Source: Bacteroidota bacterium (GTDB taxonomy: Bacteria > Bacteroidota > Bacteroidia > NS11-12g > UBA9320). Taken from it: a DNA stretch of 10,599 nucleotides. The stretch covers positions 1 through 10,599 of the forward strand of contig DNHN01000197.1 in assembly GCA_003485825.1 (NCBI GenBank), in the 5' to 3' direction. The notes beneath the pieces were generated by a model. That model was not told where the DNA came from. It did no database searches and saw nothing but the letters and a program-made list of their open reading frames with translations. Position numbers and translations under genes: made by a program. Each line of letters begins with the position of its first letter. Position 1 is the first letter of the stretch. Positions 1 through 6,142 of the stretch are shown here, piece by piece.

Positions 1-687
1 ATATTTTTGGATGGTTGCGGCGACTTCTTCACCAGAAGTATAGGTATACTCGTAGATGATATTGTCATTGTAGATTTCATCTACCGTCATCTTTTCTTTG
101 GCTAGCAGTATGGTTTTCAGGGATACCCATCCTACTAATTCATCGTAGTCGTCTACTACATATACAGTGTAAATCTTACTTACGTCTTCAGCTTGCAGGC
201 GGATTTCATCAGTGCATTGCTTTACTGTCCAGTGTAGTTTTACTTTTATGAGCTCTTTAGCCATTAGGCCACCTGCTACATTGTCGGCAAACTTTAACAG
301 AGATGCTATATTCTTACTGTGTTCTTTGTCTTCAAGTGTACGCAGTATCTCCTTGCCTTGGGTCGTATCCATAGAGTTGAGAATGTCTGCTGCATCATCA
401 GAATCTATATAGGCGAAGAAGTCATTTGCTATTTCGTCGTTAGTGTATCCAGAAAGAAATTGAAGTTTTGTATCTGATTCTAGCTCGGTAAGTACATCCA
501 CTTTCTTTTGTGGCTCAAGGAGTGAGGCTATATAAAGCGCCTCCTCTAGTTCGATATCATCAAATAGTTCAGCTATATCCGCAGGGTAAAACTTCTCCAA
601 TATTGGAATGAGTTCTTCTTGGTTTTGTTCTTGGATTAAATCTACTAGCTCTTCTAAGAACTCTTTAGTTATTTCAATTGCTGACAT
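1..687 (-). CDS. mgtE: Magnesium transporter MgtE, N-terminal cytosolic part (3' end beyond window)
   Basis: MgtE is a homodimeric inner-membrane Mg2+ channel whose cytosolic N domain and paired CBS domains close the pore when Mg2+ is plentiful. The window holds the start codon and 229 codons. Residues about 1-135 are an acidic helical N domain with the family motif YPADIAELFDD (near residue 34; usually HPADIAELL). AGGLM near residue 140 matches the AGG(I/L)M that leads into the first CBS domain, and KIYTVYVVDDYDELVGWVSL (near 172) is a clear CBS strand set. The five-helix pore domain lies off the left edge. The ATG is at 687-685, inside the end of rsmA (14-base overlap, different frame), so the gene is probably translated by coupling from the lpxK-rsmA transcript. 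I see no separate promoter or Mg2+ riboswitch. The family call is firm; function needs the missing half to be intact. Confidence 0.93.
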   Translation of the reverse strand, partial: MSAIEITKEFLEELVDLIQEQNQEELIPILEKFYPADIAELFDDIELEEALYIASLLEPQKKVDVLTELESDTKLQFLSGYTNDEIANDFFAYIDSDDAADILNSMDTTQGKEILRTLEDKEHSKNIASLLKFADNVAGGLMAKELIKVKLHWTVKQCTDEIRLQAEDVSKIYTVYVVDDYDELVGWVSLKTILLAKEKMTVDEIYNDNIIYEYTYTSGEEVAATIQKY

Positions 688-1459
688 GTTGTTCTATATA
701 GGCCGTTAACTCTTCGAATTGTAAGTGTGTCAAATTCTCGGGTCGCAAGGTAGCAAATTGATGGGTATTTAAAATTTCCTTTGGAACAATAGTGGCTAGA
801 CCGTTGCTCAGTGTTTTTCTGCGCATCCCAAATGCTGTTTTTACCACACGTTTCAGAAGTTTAGGGTCGCACTTCCACTGATGTTCCACTCGAGTGGCCT
901 TTACTACGATGCTATTTACACGCGGTGGTGGATTGAAAGCTTCCGGCCCTAAGGTCATTATTTTTTCTACCTTATAGTAAAACGGGGTCAGTACACTCAG
1001 GATCCCGTAGTCTTTTTTGTCTTTAGGGAGAGCGACTAAACGTATGCCCATTTCCAGTTGAAACATTCCTACCCATCGCTCTACGAGTTCGGTATTTTCT
1101 ATAATCTTAAATACAATTTGAGATGAAATGTTATATGGGAAATTACCTATCAAGCTAAACTGCTCTGTATAGTAATCTCGCAGATTCACTTTTAGAAAAT
1201 CTGCTTTGATGAGCGCTATGTTGTCAAAGTGCTGCTCCAGGTAAGAAGCGGCTTCAGGATCTATCTCTACAGCCCTGAAACGTTTTGCATCATTCACCAT
1301 GAATTGTGTGATGATGCCCATTCCTGGTCCTATTTCAAGAACATCTTGCGAAGAAATATCACCTAACCCTTCGACGATAGTTTTAGCTGTATCGTTACTG
1401 GTAAGGAAGTGCTGTCCGAAGTGTTTTTTAGCTTTCAAATTAGTTGTTTTTTTAGCCAC
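674..1459 (-). CDS. rsmA: 16S rRNA (adenine1518-N6/adenine1519-N6) dimethyltransferase RsmA/KsgA
   Basis: RsmA uses S-adenosylmethionine to dimethylate two adjacent adenines in the 3'-terminal hairpin of 16S rRNA, a late check in small-subunit assembly. The 261 residues match the usual 255-275. Visible motifs are KKHFGQHFL (11-19), SAM motif I EIGPGMG (42-48), acidic EID (65-67), D87 of the ADF motif, catalytic NFPY (106-109), FNPPPRVNSIVV (175-186) and FGMRRKTLSNGL (210-221). The normally conserved QKEVAxR segment reads QLEMGIR (134-140), an unusual variant. The first start in frame is GTG (1459-1457), with AAGGAGAGG 13 bases upstream. The gene overlaps the end of lpxK by 25 bases. A second candidate is TTG at 1438-1436, which forms TTGA with the lpxK stop and would give a protein beginning MKAKKHFGQHFL. 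Both starts keep every motif; GTG is preferred because of the purine-rich site. Confidence 0.95.
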   Translation of the reverse strand: MAKKTTNLKAKKHFGQHFLTSNDTAKTIVEGLGDISSQDVLEIGPGMGIITQFMVNDAKRFRAVEIDPEAASYLEQHFDNIALIKADFLKVNLRDYYTEQFSLIGNFPYNISSQIVFKIIENTELVERWVGMFQLEMGIRLVALPKDKKDYGILSVLTPFYYKVEKIMTLGPEAFNPPPRVNSIVVKATRVEHQWKCDPKLLKRVVKTAFGMRRKTLSNGLATIVPKEILNTHQFATLRPENLTHLQFEELTAYIEQHVSN

Positions 1460-2391
1460 GTTATAAAGTCGACCTCTCCTTGTAGTTTGTTGGTAATGGT
1501 AATGTATTTAATTTGTTTACTACCCCTAAGTTCTTTCACTTTAATCCAATCTTTTTCGGTACAAACTAGGGTAACTCCGTTTGCTTGAGCCTTGAGCTCG
1601 TCTAAGTCTGATTGTGTAAATGAATAATGATCCTTATATCTTTTAAAACCCTTCAGGTCATAATTTTTAGAAAGAAATGCAGCGAATGGAGAATTTTGAG
1701 CTAGCCCACTAAACCCAAAAATTGGTCCTTCTATAGTTTGAGTTTGGCAAACGATTTGGGAATGGAATATAGGTTTCTTGCCCCATGTATAAGGCGTGTA
1801 GTTAGGAGGACATTTGGTGTAAATAAGTGCATCTGCACGTTCAACTCCCTTTCTGCTCTCCCGCAGTCTTCCAGCTGGCATTAGATGGTCCTGAAAGTAA
1901 GGCTTATCATATGTGCTTAGCACTAATTGTACGCTAGGGTGTATTGCCCGATGTTGAAACGCATCGTCTAGGATAATCAATGTCGTCTCTGGTTTATCTG
2001 CTAATATACGTTTCACTCCAGCGACTCTATCTTCACACACGGCCACTGCAATGTGCTCAAATTTCGATTTAATTTGAAGTGGTTCATCTCCAGTTTCTGT
2101 AAATGAATGATTAGACTCTACCCATTTAAAGCCTTTAGTCTTACGCCCGTATCCTCTGCTAAGTGTCACTATTGAATATTCACCTTGTAACTCTCGGATT
2201 AGGTATTCTACCATCGGAGTTTTACCGCTACCGCCTACGGCAAGATTGCCTACCGATATGATTGGGATGTTAAACGAAGTAGATTTTAAAATGCCTGCAT
2301 CATAACACCAATTGCGCACGGATGTAATCAGCCAGTATATGCCTGCTAAAAGTACGTGAACTATGGTAATGTATTTTTTGATAGACTGCAA
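1435..2391 (-). CDS. lpxK: Tetraacyldisaccharide 4'-kinase LpxK (lipid A biosynthesis)
   Basis: LpxK is a membrane-associated P-loop kinase that phosphorylates the 4' position of tetraacyldisaccharide 1-phosphate to make lipid IVA, so the cell builds Gram-negative lipid A. The N-terminus has one hydrophobic helix (about residues 7-25, with IYWLITSVRN), as in Bacteroidota LpxK. Further motifs are SVGNLAVGGSGKTP with Walker A (46-59), SRGYGR (78-83), GDEP (101-104), DDAFQHR (142-148; family form DDGFQHR) and LMPAGRLRESRKG (170-182). At 318 residues it is slightly short for a family of about 330-350. No in-frame ATG precedes the N-terminal helix. TTG at 2391-2389 is the best start, because a frame-closing stop lies 17 codons upstream and the alignment to homologues begins here. 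It leads the lpxK-rsmA-mgtE transcript and diverges from the Nif3 gene. Confidence 0.93.
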   Translation of the reverse strand: MQSIKKYITIVHVLLAGIYWLITSVRNWCYDAGILKSTSFNIPIISVGNLAVGGSGKTPMVEYLIRELQGEYSIVTLSRGYGRKTKGFKWVESNHSFTETGDEPLQIKSKFEHIAVAVCEDRVAGVKRILADKPETTLIILDDAFQHRAIHPSVQLVLSTYDKPYFQDHLMPAGRLRESRKGVERADALIYTKCPPNYTPYTWGKKPIFHSQIVCQTQTIEGPIFGFSGLAQNSPFAAFLSKNYDLKGFKRYKDHYSFTQSDLDELKAQANGVTLVCTEKDWIKVKELRGSKQIKYITITNKLQGEVDFITWLKKQLI

Positions 2392-2508
2392 AGAAAGGGG
2401 AAGAGATATAATAAGGTTTTGTTTTTCGTGATGATTTTAAATATAACTATTCGTCCACTTATCAATTCGACTAATTTACAAACACCACAAACTTACTATC
2501 TTCGCCCA
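2392..2508. promoter_or_regulatory. Divergent control region between lpxK and the Nif3 gene
   Basis: This 117-base AT-rich gap separates two divergent operons. On the plus strand, TATCTTCG (2497-2504) is one base off the Bacteroidota -7 consensus TAnnTTTG. TTTA at 2475-2478 lies 18 bases upstream in the -33 position. The predicted start of transcription falls at or next to the Nif3 ATG (2509), implying a very short or absent leader. On the minus strand, TAAGTTTG (2495-2488) matches TAnnTTTG exactly but lacks a -33 TTTG at normal spacing, and it would give lpxK a leader of about 90 bases. The two -7 elements lie one base apart on opposite strands, so the two transcripts could compete. The consensus is known from Bacteroidota; its use here is inferred. 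Confidence 0.45.
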
Positions 2509-3606
2509 ATGCGAATAGCAGACGTAATACATCATTTGGAGAGCATAGCTCCAGCCAGCTTGCAAGAAAGCTATGATAATAGTGGACTACTAGTGGGTGA
2601 GAAGAGTACAGAAGTAAGCGGAGTGCTTGTTAGCTTGGACTGTATAGAAGCCACAGTTAATGAAGCCATTCAGACGAAGTGTAATCTTATCATCGCTCAT
2701 CATCCTATTGTTTTTAGTGGATTAAAACGGTTTAATAATGCTAACTATGTACAGCGGACCGTTCAGTTGGCGATAAAAAATGATATCGCCATTTATGCTA
2801 TTCATACAAACCTGGACAATGTCTATGTGAATGGTGTAAACAGCAAGCTTGCGGAGAAATTAGGACTTCAAAACACAAGAATTCTGTCTCCTAAGTCGGG
2901 AGATTTAGTAAAGCTAGTGACGTATTGCCCAACAGCAAATCAAGAGCAGATAAAGGAGGCTCTTTTTGATGCAGGTGCAGGACACATTGGGAATTATAGT
3001 GAATGTTCGTTTGCCACAGCGGGGAGTGGAACTTTCAGAGCAGAACCTGGCGCCAATCCGGTGCTTGGTGAGATAGGAAAGCGACATACAGAAAACGAAG
3101 TTAAAATAGAAGTCATTGTAGGTAAGCCTCAGATGAAAAGTATTTTGGCGGCATTACACGAAGCGCATCCGTATGAAGAGGTAGCTTATGAGATGTATCC
3201 TACGCTGAATACGGATACAACTATTGGCAGTGGTATGGTAGGAGAATTGATAAAAGAGATGAGCCCAAATGATTTTCTGGAGTATTTGAAATCCTCATTG
3301 GAGCTGAAAGTGATAAAGTATACATCGCAAACTAGACCGATAAAAAAAGTAGCCGTTTGTGGCGGCTCAGGTCAGTTTCTGTTAGCCAATGCAAAATCCT
3401 GTAAAGCAGATGTTTATGTTACATCTGATTTTAAATACCATGAGTTTTTTGATGCTGAAGAAGACATTATGATTTGCGACATTGGGCACTACGAAAGCGA
3501 AAAGTACACAATCGACCTACTATTTGACATTTTGAGGAAAAAATTTAGTACCTTTGCCGTCCTTAAAACAGAGGTGAACACCAATCCGGTTAACTATTTT
3601 ATATAA
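2509..3606 (+). CDS. Nif3-like dinuclear metal-center protein with PII-like insert (YqfO/DUF34 family)
   Basis: This belongs to the Nif3/YqfO/DUF34 family, hexameric proteins binding two metal ions. Database names such as 'GTP cyclohydrolase I type 2' rest on few members, and the general function is unsettled. From the ATG at 2509 the protein has 365 residues, the usual size for the long form. Motifs are SYDNSGLLVG (21-30), IIAHHPIVFSGLK (61-73, metal ligands H64/H65), IHTNLDNVYVNGVN (98-111, ligand D103), CGGSG (284-288), VTSDFKYHE (304-312) and DIGHYESE (324-331, ligands H327/E331). Residues about 134-235, including HEAHPYEEVAYE, form the PII/CutA-like insert. An upstream in-frame ATG at 2356 would add 51 low-complexity residues running through the promoter and into lpxK, so it was rejected. 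The stop directly abuts the next ATG, indicating an operon. Pairing with the zinc-ribbon gene is common in Bacteroidota, as I recall. Confidence 0.93.
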   Translation: MRIADVIHHLESIAPASLQESYDNSGLLVGEKSTEVSGVLVSLDCIEATVNEAIQTKCNLIIAHHPIVFSGLKRFNNANYVQRTVQLAIKNDIAIYAIHTNLDNVYVNGVNSKLAEKLGLQNTRILSPKSGDLVKLVTYCPTANQEQIKEALFDAGAGHIGNYSECSFATAGSGTFRAEPGANPVLGEIGKRHTENEVKIEVIVGKPQMKSILAALHEAHPYEEVAYEMYPTLNTDTTIGSGMVGELIKEMSPNDFLEYLKSSLELKVIKYTSQTRPIKKVAVCGGSGQFLLANAKSCKADVYVTSDFKYHEFFDAEEDIMICDIGHYESEKYTIDLLFDILRKKFSTFAVLKTEVNTNPVNYFI

Positions 3607-4395
3607 ATGGCAGCAAAAACAATAGAACAGAGACTCGAGCAACTTTACAAACTTCAAACTATAGATACCCGTTTAGATCAGCTGAGAGCTGTGAGAGGCG
3701 AGTTGCCTATGGAGGTTTCTGACTTGGAAGATGAGCTTATCGGTCTTAATACAAGATTAGCGAACTTCAACACAGAGATAGAGACTTTTAAAGAGCAGAT
3801 AGTTGCTAATAAGGAGCAGATTAGAACTTCTACGGAACTCATACGGAAGTACAAAGCTCAACTAGACAATGTAAAAAATAATCGTGAGTTTGATGCATTG
3901 AATAAAGAAGTGGAAATACAAGATCTTACTATTCAAGCTGCTGAGAAAAAAATAGGAGAGGTAGATCGCTCTATAAAATTAAAGGAAGAGTTAATCAATG
4001 ATGTTCAAGCTCGTCTAGACGAACGTGAAAAAGATCTAGAGAATAAGAAACAAGAACTCAAAGAGATTACCGAAGAAACTGAGAAGGAAGAGAAATCTAT
4101 CCAATCGGAGCGTGAAAGTGCATTAGGTACTATAGACGAGAAACTTATTAAGGCATACGATAGAATTAGAAACAATTTTAGAAACGGAATTGCTGTAGCT
4201 CCTATTCTTAGAGCTGCCTGTGGTGGATGTTTTGCTAAGGTACCGCCTCAGTTACAGTCTGATATACGTCAGTCTAAAAAAATTGTAATTTGCGAAGCGT
4301 GTGGGCGTATCCAAATTGACGCACGTATGGCTGGTATAGAAGACCATGTGGAAGAAGAAGTTAAACCAAAAAGAAGAGCAGTTCGTAAGAAGTAA
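3607..4395 (+). CDS. Coiled-coil protein with C-terminal C4 zinc ribbon (CT398/DUF164 family)
   Basis: The 262-residue protein has a long charged helical region (about 5-185) rich in E, K, L and Q with heptad-like spacing. This is followed by a zinc ribbon with Cys205-x2-Cys208 (CGGC) and Cys229-x2-Cys232 (CEAC), in the family setting GGCFAKVPPQ...ICEACGRI. NVKNNREFDALNKEVE (88-103) matches the conserved turn of the coiled coil. The layout is that of the CT398/DUF164 proteins, found in most bacteria and structurally known as a helical hairpin plus ribbon. In Chlamydia the homologue was linked to secretion and sigma-54 partners; elsewhere the role is unclear, with nucleic acid or protein binding suggested. 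The tail (KPKRRAVRKK) is strongly basic. The ATG follows the Nif3 stop with no gap, so translation is likely coupled. The last 50 bases overlap the start of the next gene. Confidence 0.9.
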   Translation: MAAKTIEQRLEQLYKLQTIDTRLDQLRAVRGELPMEVSDLEDELIGLNTRLANFNTEIETFKEQIVANKEQIRTSTELIRKYKAQLDNVKNNREFDALNKEVEIQDLTIQAAEKKIGEVDRSIKLKEELINDVQARLDEREKDLENKKQELKEITEETEKEEKSIQSERESALGTIDEKLIKAYDRIRNNFRNGIAVAPILRAACGGCFAKVPPQLQSDIRQSKKIVICEACGRIQIDARMAGIEDHVEEEVKPKRRAVRKK

Positions 4396-5884
4396 TTTCT
4401 TTCGAGCATTTTCTTTTTTATTTCTTGTACTCCTATCTTTTCAGAGTCTAGGAGAATATTTTTTCCGGTTTACACCTAACCTTCTCGCTGCGCAAAAGTA
4501 TAACTTAGAGTTAAGGCTTACTACTGCCTCAGAAATACTTCAAATTGAACAGACTGCTGCTCCGGAAAATAGTGCTATCCAGTACCTTCTTCATGCCAAT
4601 TTATATTTTAAAGCATTTGTCTCCGAAGAATCGTCTGAGTATGCAGCCTATCTGGAGGTAAGAGATCGCGCCATTAGCCATTTCGAACTACTTCCTGACT
4701 CTACGCCCTATAAAAAGTTTTTGCTAAGTGAAGTATATTTTAGTTCAGCGACTTTAAAGGCGAAACGCAATGAGTTTTATGGGGCCGCTAGAGATGTGAA
4801 TAAGGCATATTCACTAATAGAGTCTAACTATACATTATTTCCAGACTTTTTACCCAACAATAAAGCCAGAGGGATTCTTCAAGTATACCTTTCTACGGTC
4901 CCTGACAACTATGTGTGGGTTATACGCATGCTGGGGATTCGAGGGGATCTCAGAGGAGGACTCGGGTTACTTAAAGAGCTTAGTACACATAGGTCAGATA
5001 CTAGTTTCTTAGGTAGTGTAGCTAAGGAAGCACATTATCTTTATGCTTTTTCACTTCTGCATGTGGCTAACCAGCGAATTACTGCCTGGTCAGAAATGCT
5101 TAAGGCCACTATGGACTACCGCACCAATCTTACTAGCTGTTTTTTTAGGAGTAATATGGCCTTGAAACTTAATAAGAATGAGTCGGCTATTCATGTGTTG
5201 GAACATAGACCAAAGGCTATGGAGTATGAAAAGTTTTATTTTTTGGAATATCTCATTGGGGTTGCAAAATTAAATAAACACGATTCCTCTGCCATTCGTC
5301 ACATGGCTACTTTTAACGCTCATTATAATGGTACGAATTACATAAAAAGCAATCTGCAAAAGATGTGCTGGTACTACGTCATCCAAGGCGATATGGCGAA
5401 GGCCAATGAATACAAAGAGGCGATAGCCATAAAAGGTGTTGCTATACATGAAGAGGATAAACAGGCCCAAAATTTCGCTCGTAAAGCAGTACCCAATCGT
5501 GATTTGCTGAGTGCAAGATTGTACTATGATGGAGGATATTTTGATTTGGCTTTAGAAGCCATCTCTAACATAGAACCAAAGAATTTAGCCACACTAGATC
5601 TTAAGGCAGAGTATTGTTACAGAAAGGGACGAATTTTAGAGAAACAGGGGAAAACTGATCCATCATTAAAACTGTACGAAGCCTGTACGTTATTTGCTAT
5701 TAATTGTGAGGAGTATTACGGTGCCTATGCTTCTTTGTTTTTAGGTGACCATTATCTTAAGGTAAATGATTTCGCGAGTGCCAAGAAATTTTATGAGCGA
5801 GCGTTAGCATTCCATAAGAATAAAGAATATGCCGAGTCTATTGAAATGCGTGCCAAAGCAGGCTTGAAGAAATGTGCACCGTAG
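4346..5884 (+). CDS. Exported helical/TPR-repeat protein with a TTC39 (DUF3808)-like segment
   Basis: I do not recognise a named gene. The 512-residue protein has a charged start, then a hydrophobic stretch (about 19-36, FRAFSFLFLVLLSFQSLG) that looks like a signal peptide or anchor, so most of it should lie in the periplasm. The rest is rich in aromatic and alanine residues and reads as helical pairs. The clearest TPR-type repeats are at about 385-408, 419-445 and 460-490 (for example FASAKKFYERALAFH). Residues 176-211 (GILQVYLSTVPDNYVWVIRM followed by LGIRGDLRGGLGLL) resemble the diagnostic stretch of the TTC39/Iml2 family, S-x-(L/V)-P-x(6)-L-x(3)-G-x-x-G-(D/N)-x(3)-G-(L/I). That is a judgement from memory. 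The ATG at 4346 lies 50 bases inside the zinc-ribbon gene. No later ATG, GTG or TTG precedes the hydrophobic stretch, so this start is favoured. It is the last gene of the Nif3 operon. Confidence 0.8.
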   Translation: MWKKKLNQKEEQFVRSNFFRAFSFLFLVLLSFQSLGEYFFRFTPNLLAAQKYNLELRLTTASEILQIEQTAAPENSAIQYLLHANLYFKAFVSEESSEYAAYLEVRDRAISHFELLPDSTPYKKFLLSEVYFSSATLKAKRNEFYGAARDVNKAYSLIESNYTLFPDFLPNNKARGILQVYLSTVPDNYVWVIRMLGIRGDLRGGLGLLKELSTHRSDTSFLGSVAKEAHYLYAFSLLHVANQRITAWSEMLKATMDYRTNLTSCFFRSNMALKLNKNESAIHVLEHRPKAMEYEKFYFLEYLIGVAKLNKHDSSAIRHMATFNAHYNGTNYIKSNLQKMCWYYVIQGDMAKANEYKEAIAIKGVAIHEEDKQAQNFARKAVPNRDLLSARLYYDGGYFDLALEAISNIEPKNLATLDLKAEYCYRKGRILEKQGKTDPSLKLYEACTLFAINCEEYYGAYASLFLGDHYLKVNDFASAKKFYERALAFHKNKEYAESIEMRAKAGLKKCAP

Positions 5885-5887
5885 CTC

Positions 5888-5922
5888 CTGCTAGTCTTAA
5901 TATCTAAGTTCTCTTCTAGTAG
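5888..5922 (+). terminator. Weak hairpin after the TPR gene, possible terminator
   Basis: CTGCTAG (5888-5894) can pair with CTAGTAG (5916-5922), giving seven pairs including one G-U. A 21-base loop contains a smaller CTTA/TAAG pairing. Only ATTTTATG follows rather than a full T run, so this is a poor intrinsic terminator. It is listed because it lies four bases after the stop codon. Confidence 0.22.
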
Positions 5923-6059
5923 ATTTTATGCGTATGTATAAAGTGCCTGAAGACCGGTAATTTTTAGAATGCAGTGCAGGTGTCCTATAGCCCAGCAGCG
6001 CTAACTACTTCTATTCTTTTCTAATTATTTGGGTGGAAGAGTTCATGTATAGTAGGAAT

Positions 6060-6090
6060 TTTGATAATAAACTAAACTGAGGTAAAGTTG
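6060..6090 (+). promoter_or_regulatory. Upstream promoter-like element for gltX
   Basis: TTTG (6060-6063) and TAAAGTTG (6083-6090) are separated by 19 bases. This fits the Bacteroidota pattern TTTG-N(17-23)-TAnnTTTG with one mismatch in the -7 element. Transcription would begin near 6095-6097 and give a leader of about 47 bases. Use in vivo is inferred. Confidence 0.4.
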
Positions 6091-6115
6091 AATATGGCGG
6101 AACGTCAAATGAGTT

Positions 6116-6123
6116 TATCTTTG
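6116..6123 (+). promoter_or_regulatory. Proximal -7 element for gltX
   Basis: TATCTTTG is an exact match to the Bacteroidota -7 consensus TAnnTTTG and lies 19 bases before the gltX ATG, so the leader would be roughly 14 bases. The nearest upstream TTG (6088-6090) is 25 bases away, wider than usual, so the -33 element is weak. Together with the element at 6060-6090 it suggests tandem promoters. Confidence 0.5.
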
Positions 6124-6142
6124 TCCTTTATATCACATAAAC

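Larger units (their letters stand above)
5885..6142. other. Noncoding gap between the TPR gene and gltX
   Basis: This 258-base stretch has no convincing gene: every ATG on the plus strand is closed within about 20 codons, and no tRNA-like cloverleaf is apparent. It holds a weak hairpin just after the TPR gene and two promoter-like elements before gltX, listed separately. The central part (about 5930-6050), including a CAGCAGCGCT segment, remains unexplained. Confidence 0.6.

Noticed and set aside
212..412. Plus-strand 66-residue frame opposite mgtE
   Set aside because: The minus strand encodes continuous MgtE N-domain and CBS motifs there.
2356..2508. A 51-residue N-terminal extension of the Nif3 protein from an upstream ATG
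   Set aside because: It overlaps the lpxK start and promoter elements, is not protein-like, and the family begins at MRIADVI (ATG 2509), giving the standard 365 residues.
5270..5470. Minus-strand 66-residue frame inside the TPR gene
   Set aside because: It lies fully inside a coherent repeat protein and has no motif or promoter.
5885..6142. A tRNA or riboswitch in the gap before gltX
   Set aside because: No cloverleaf, T-loop GTTCGA-type box or known riboswitch core could be found by eye.
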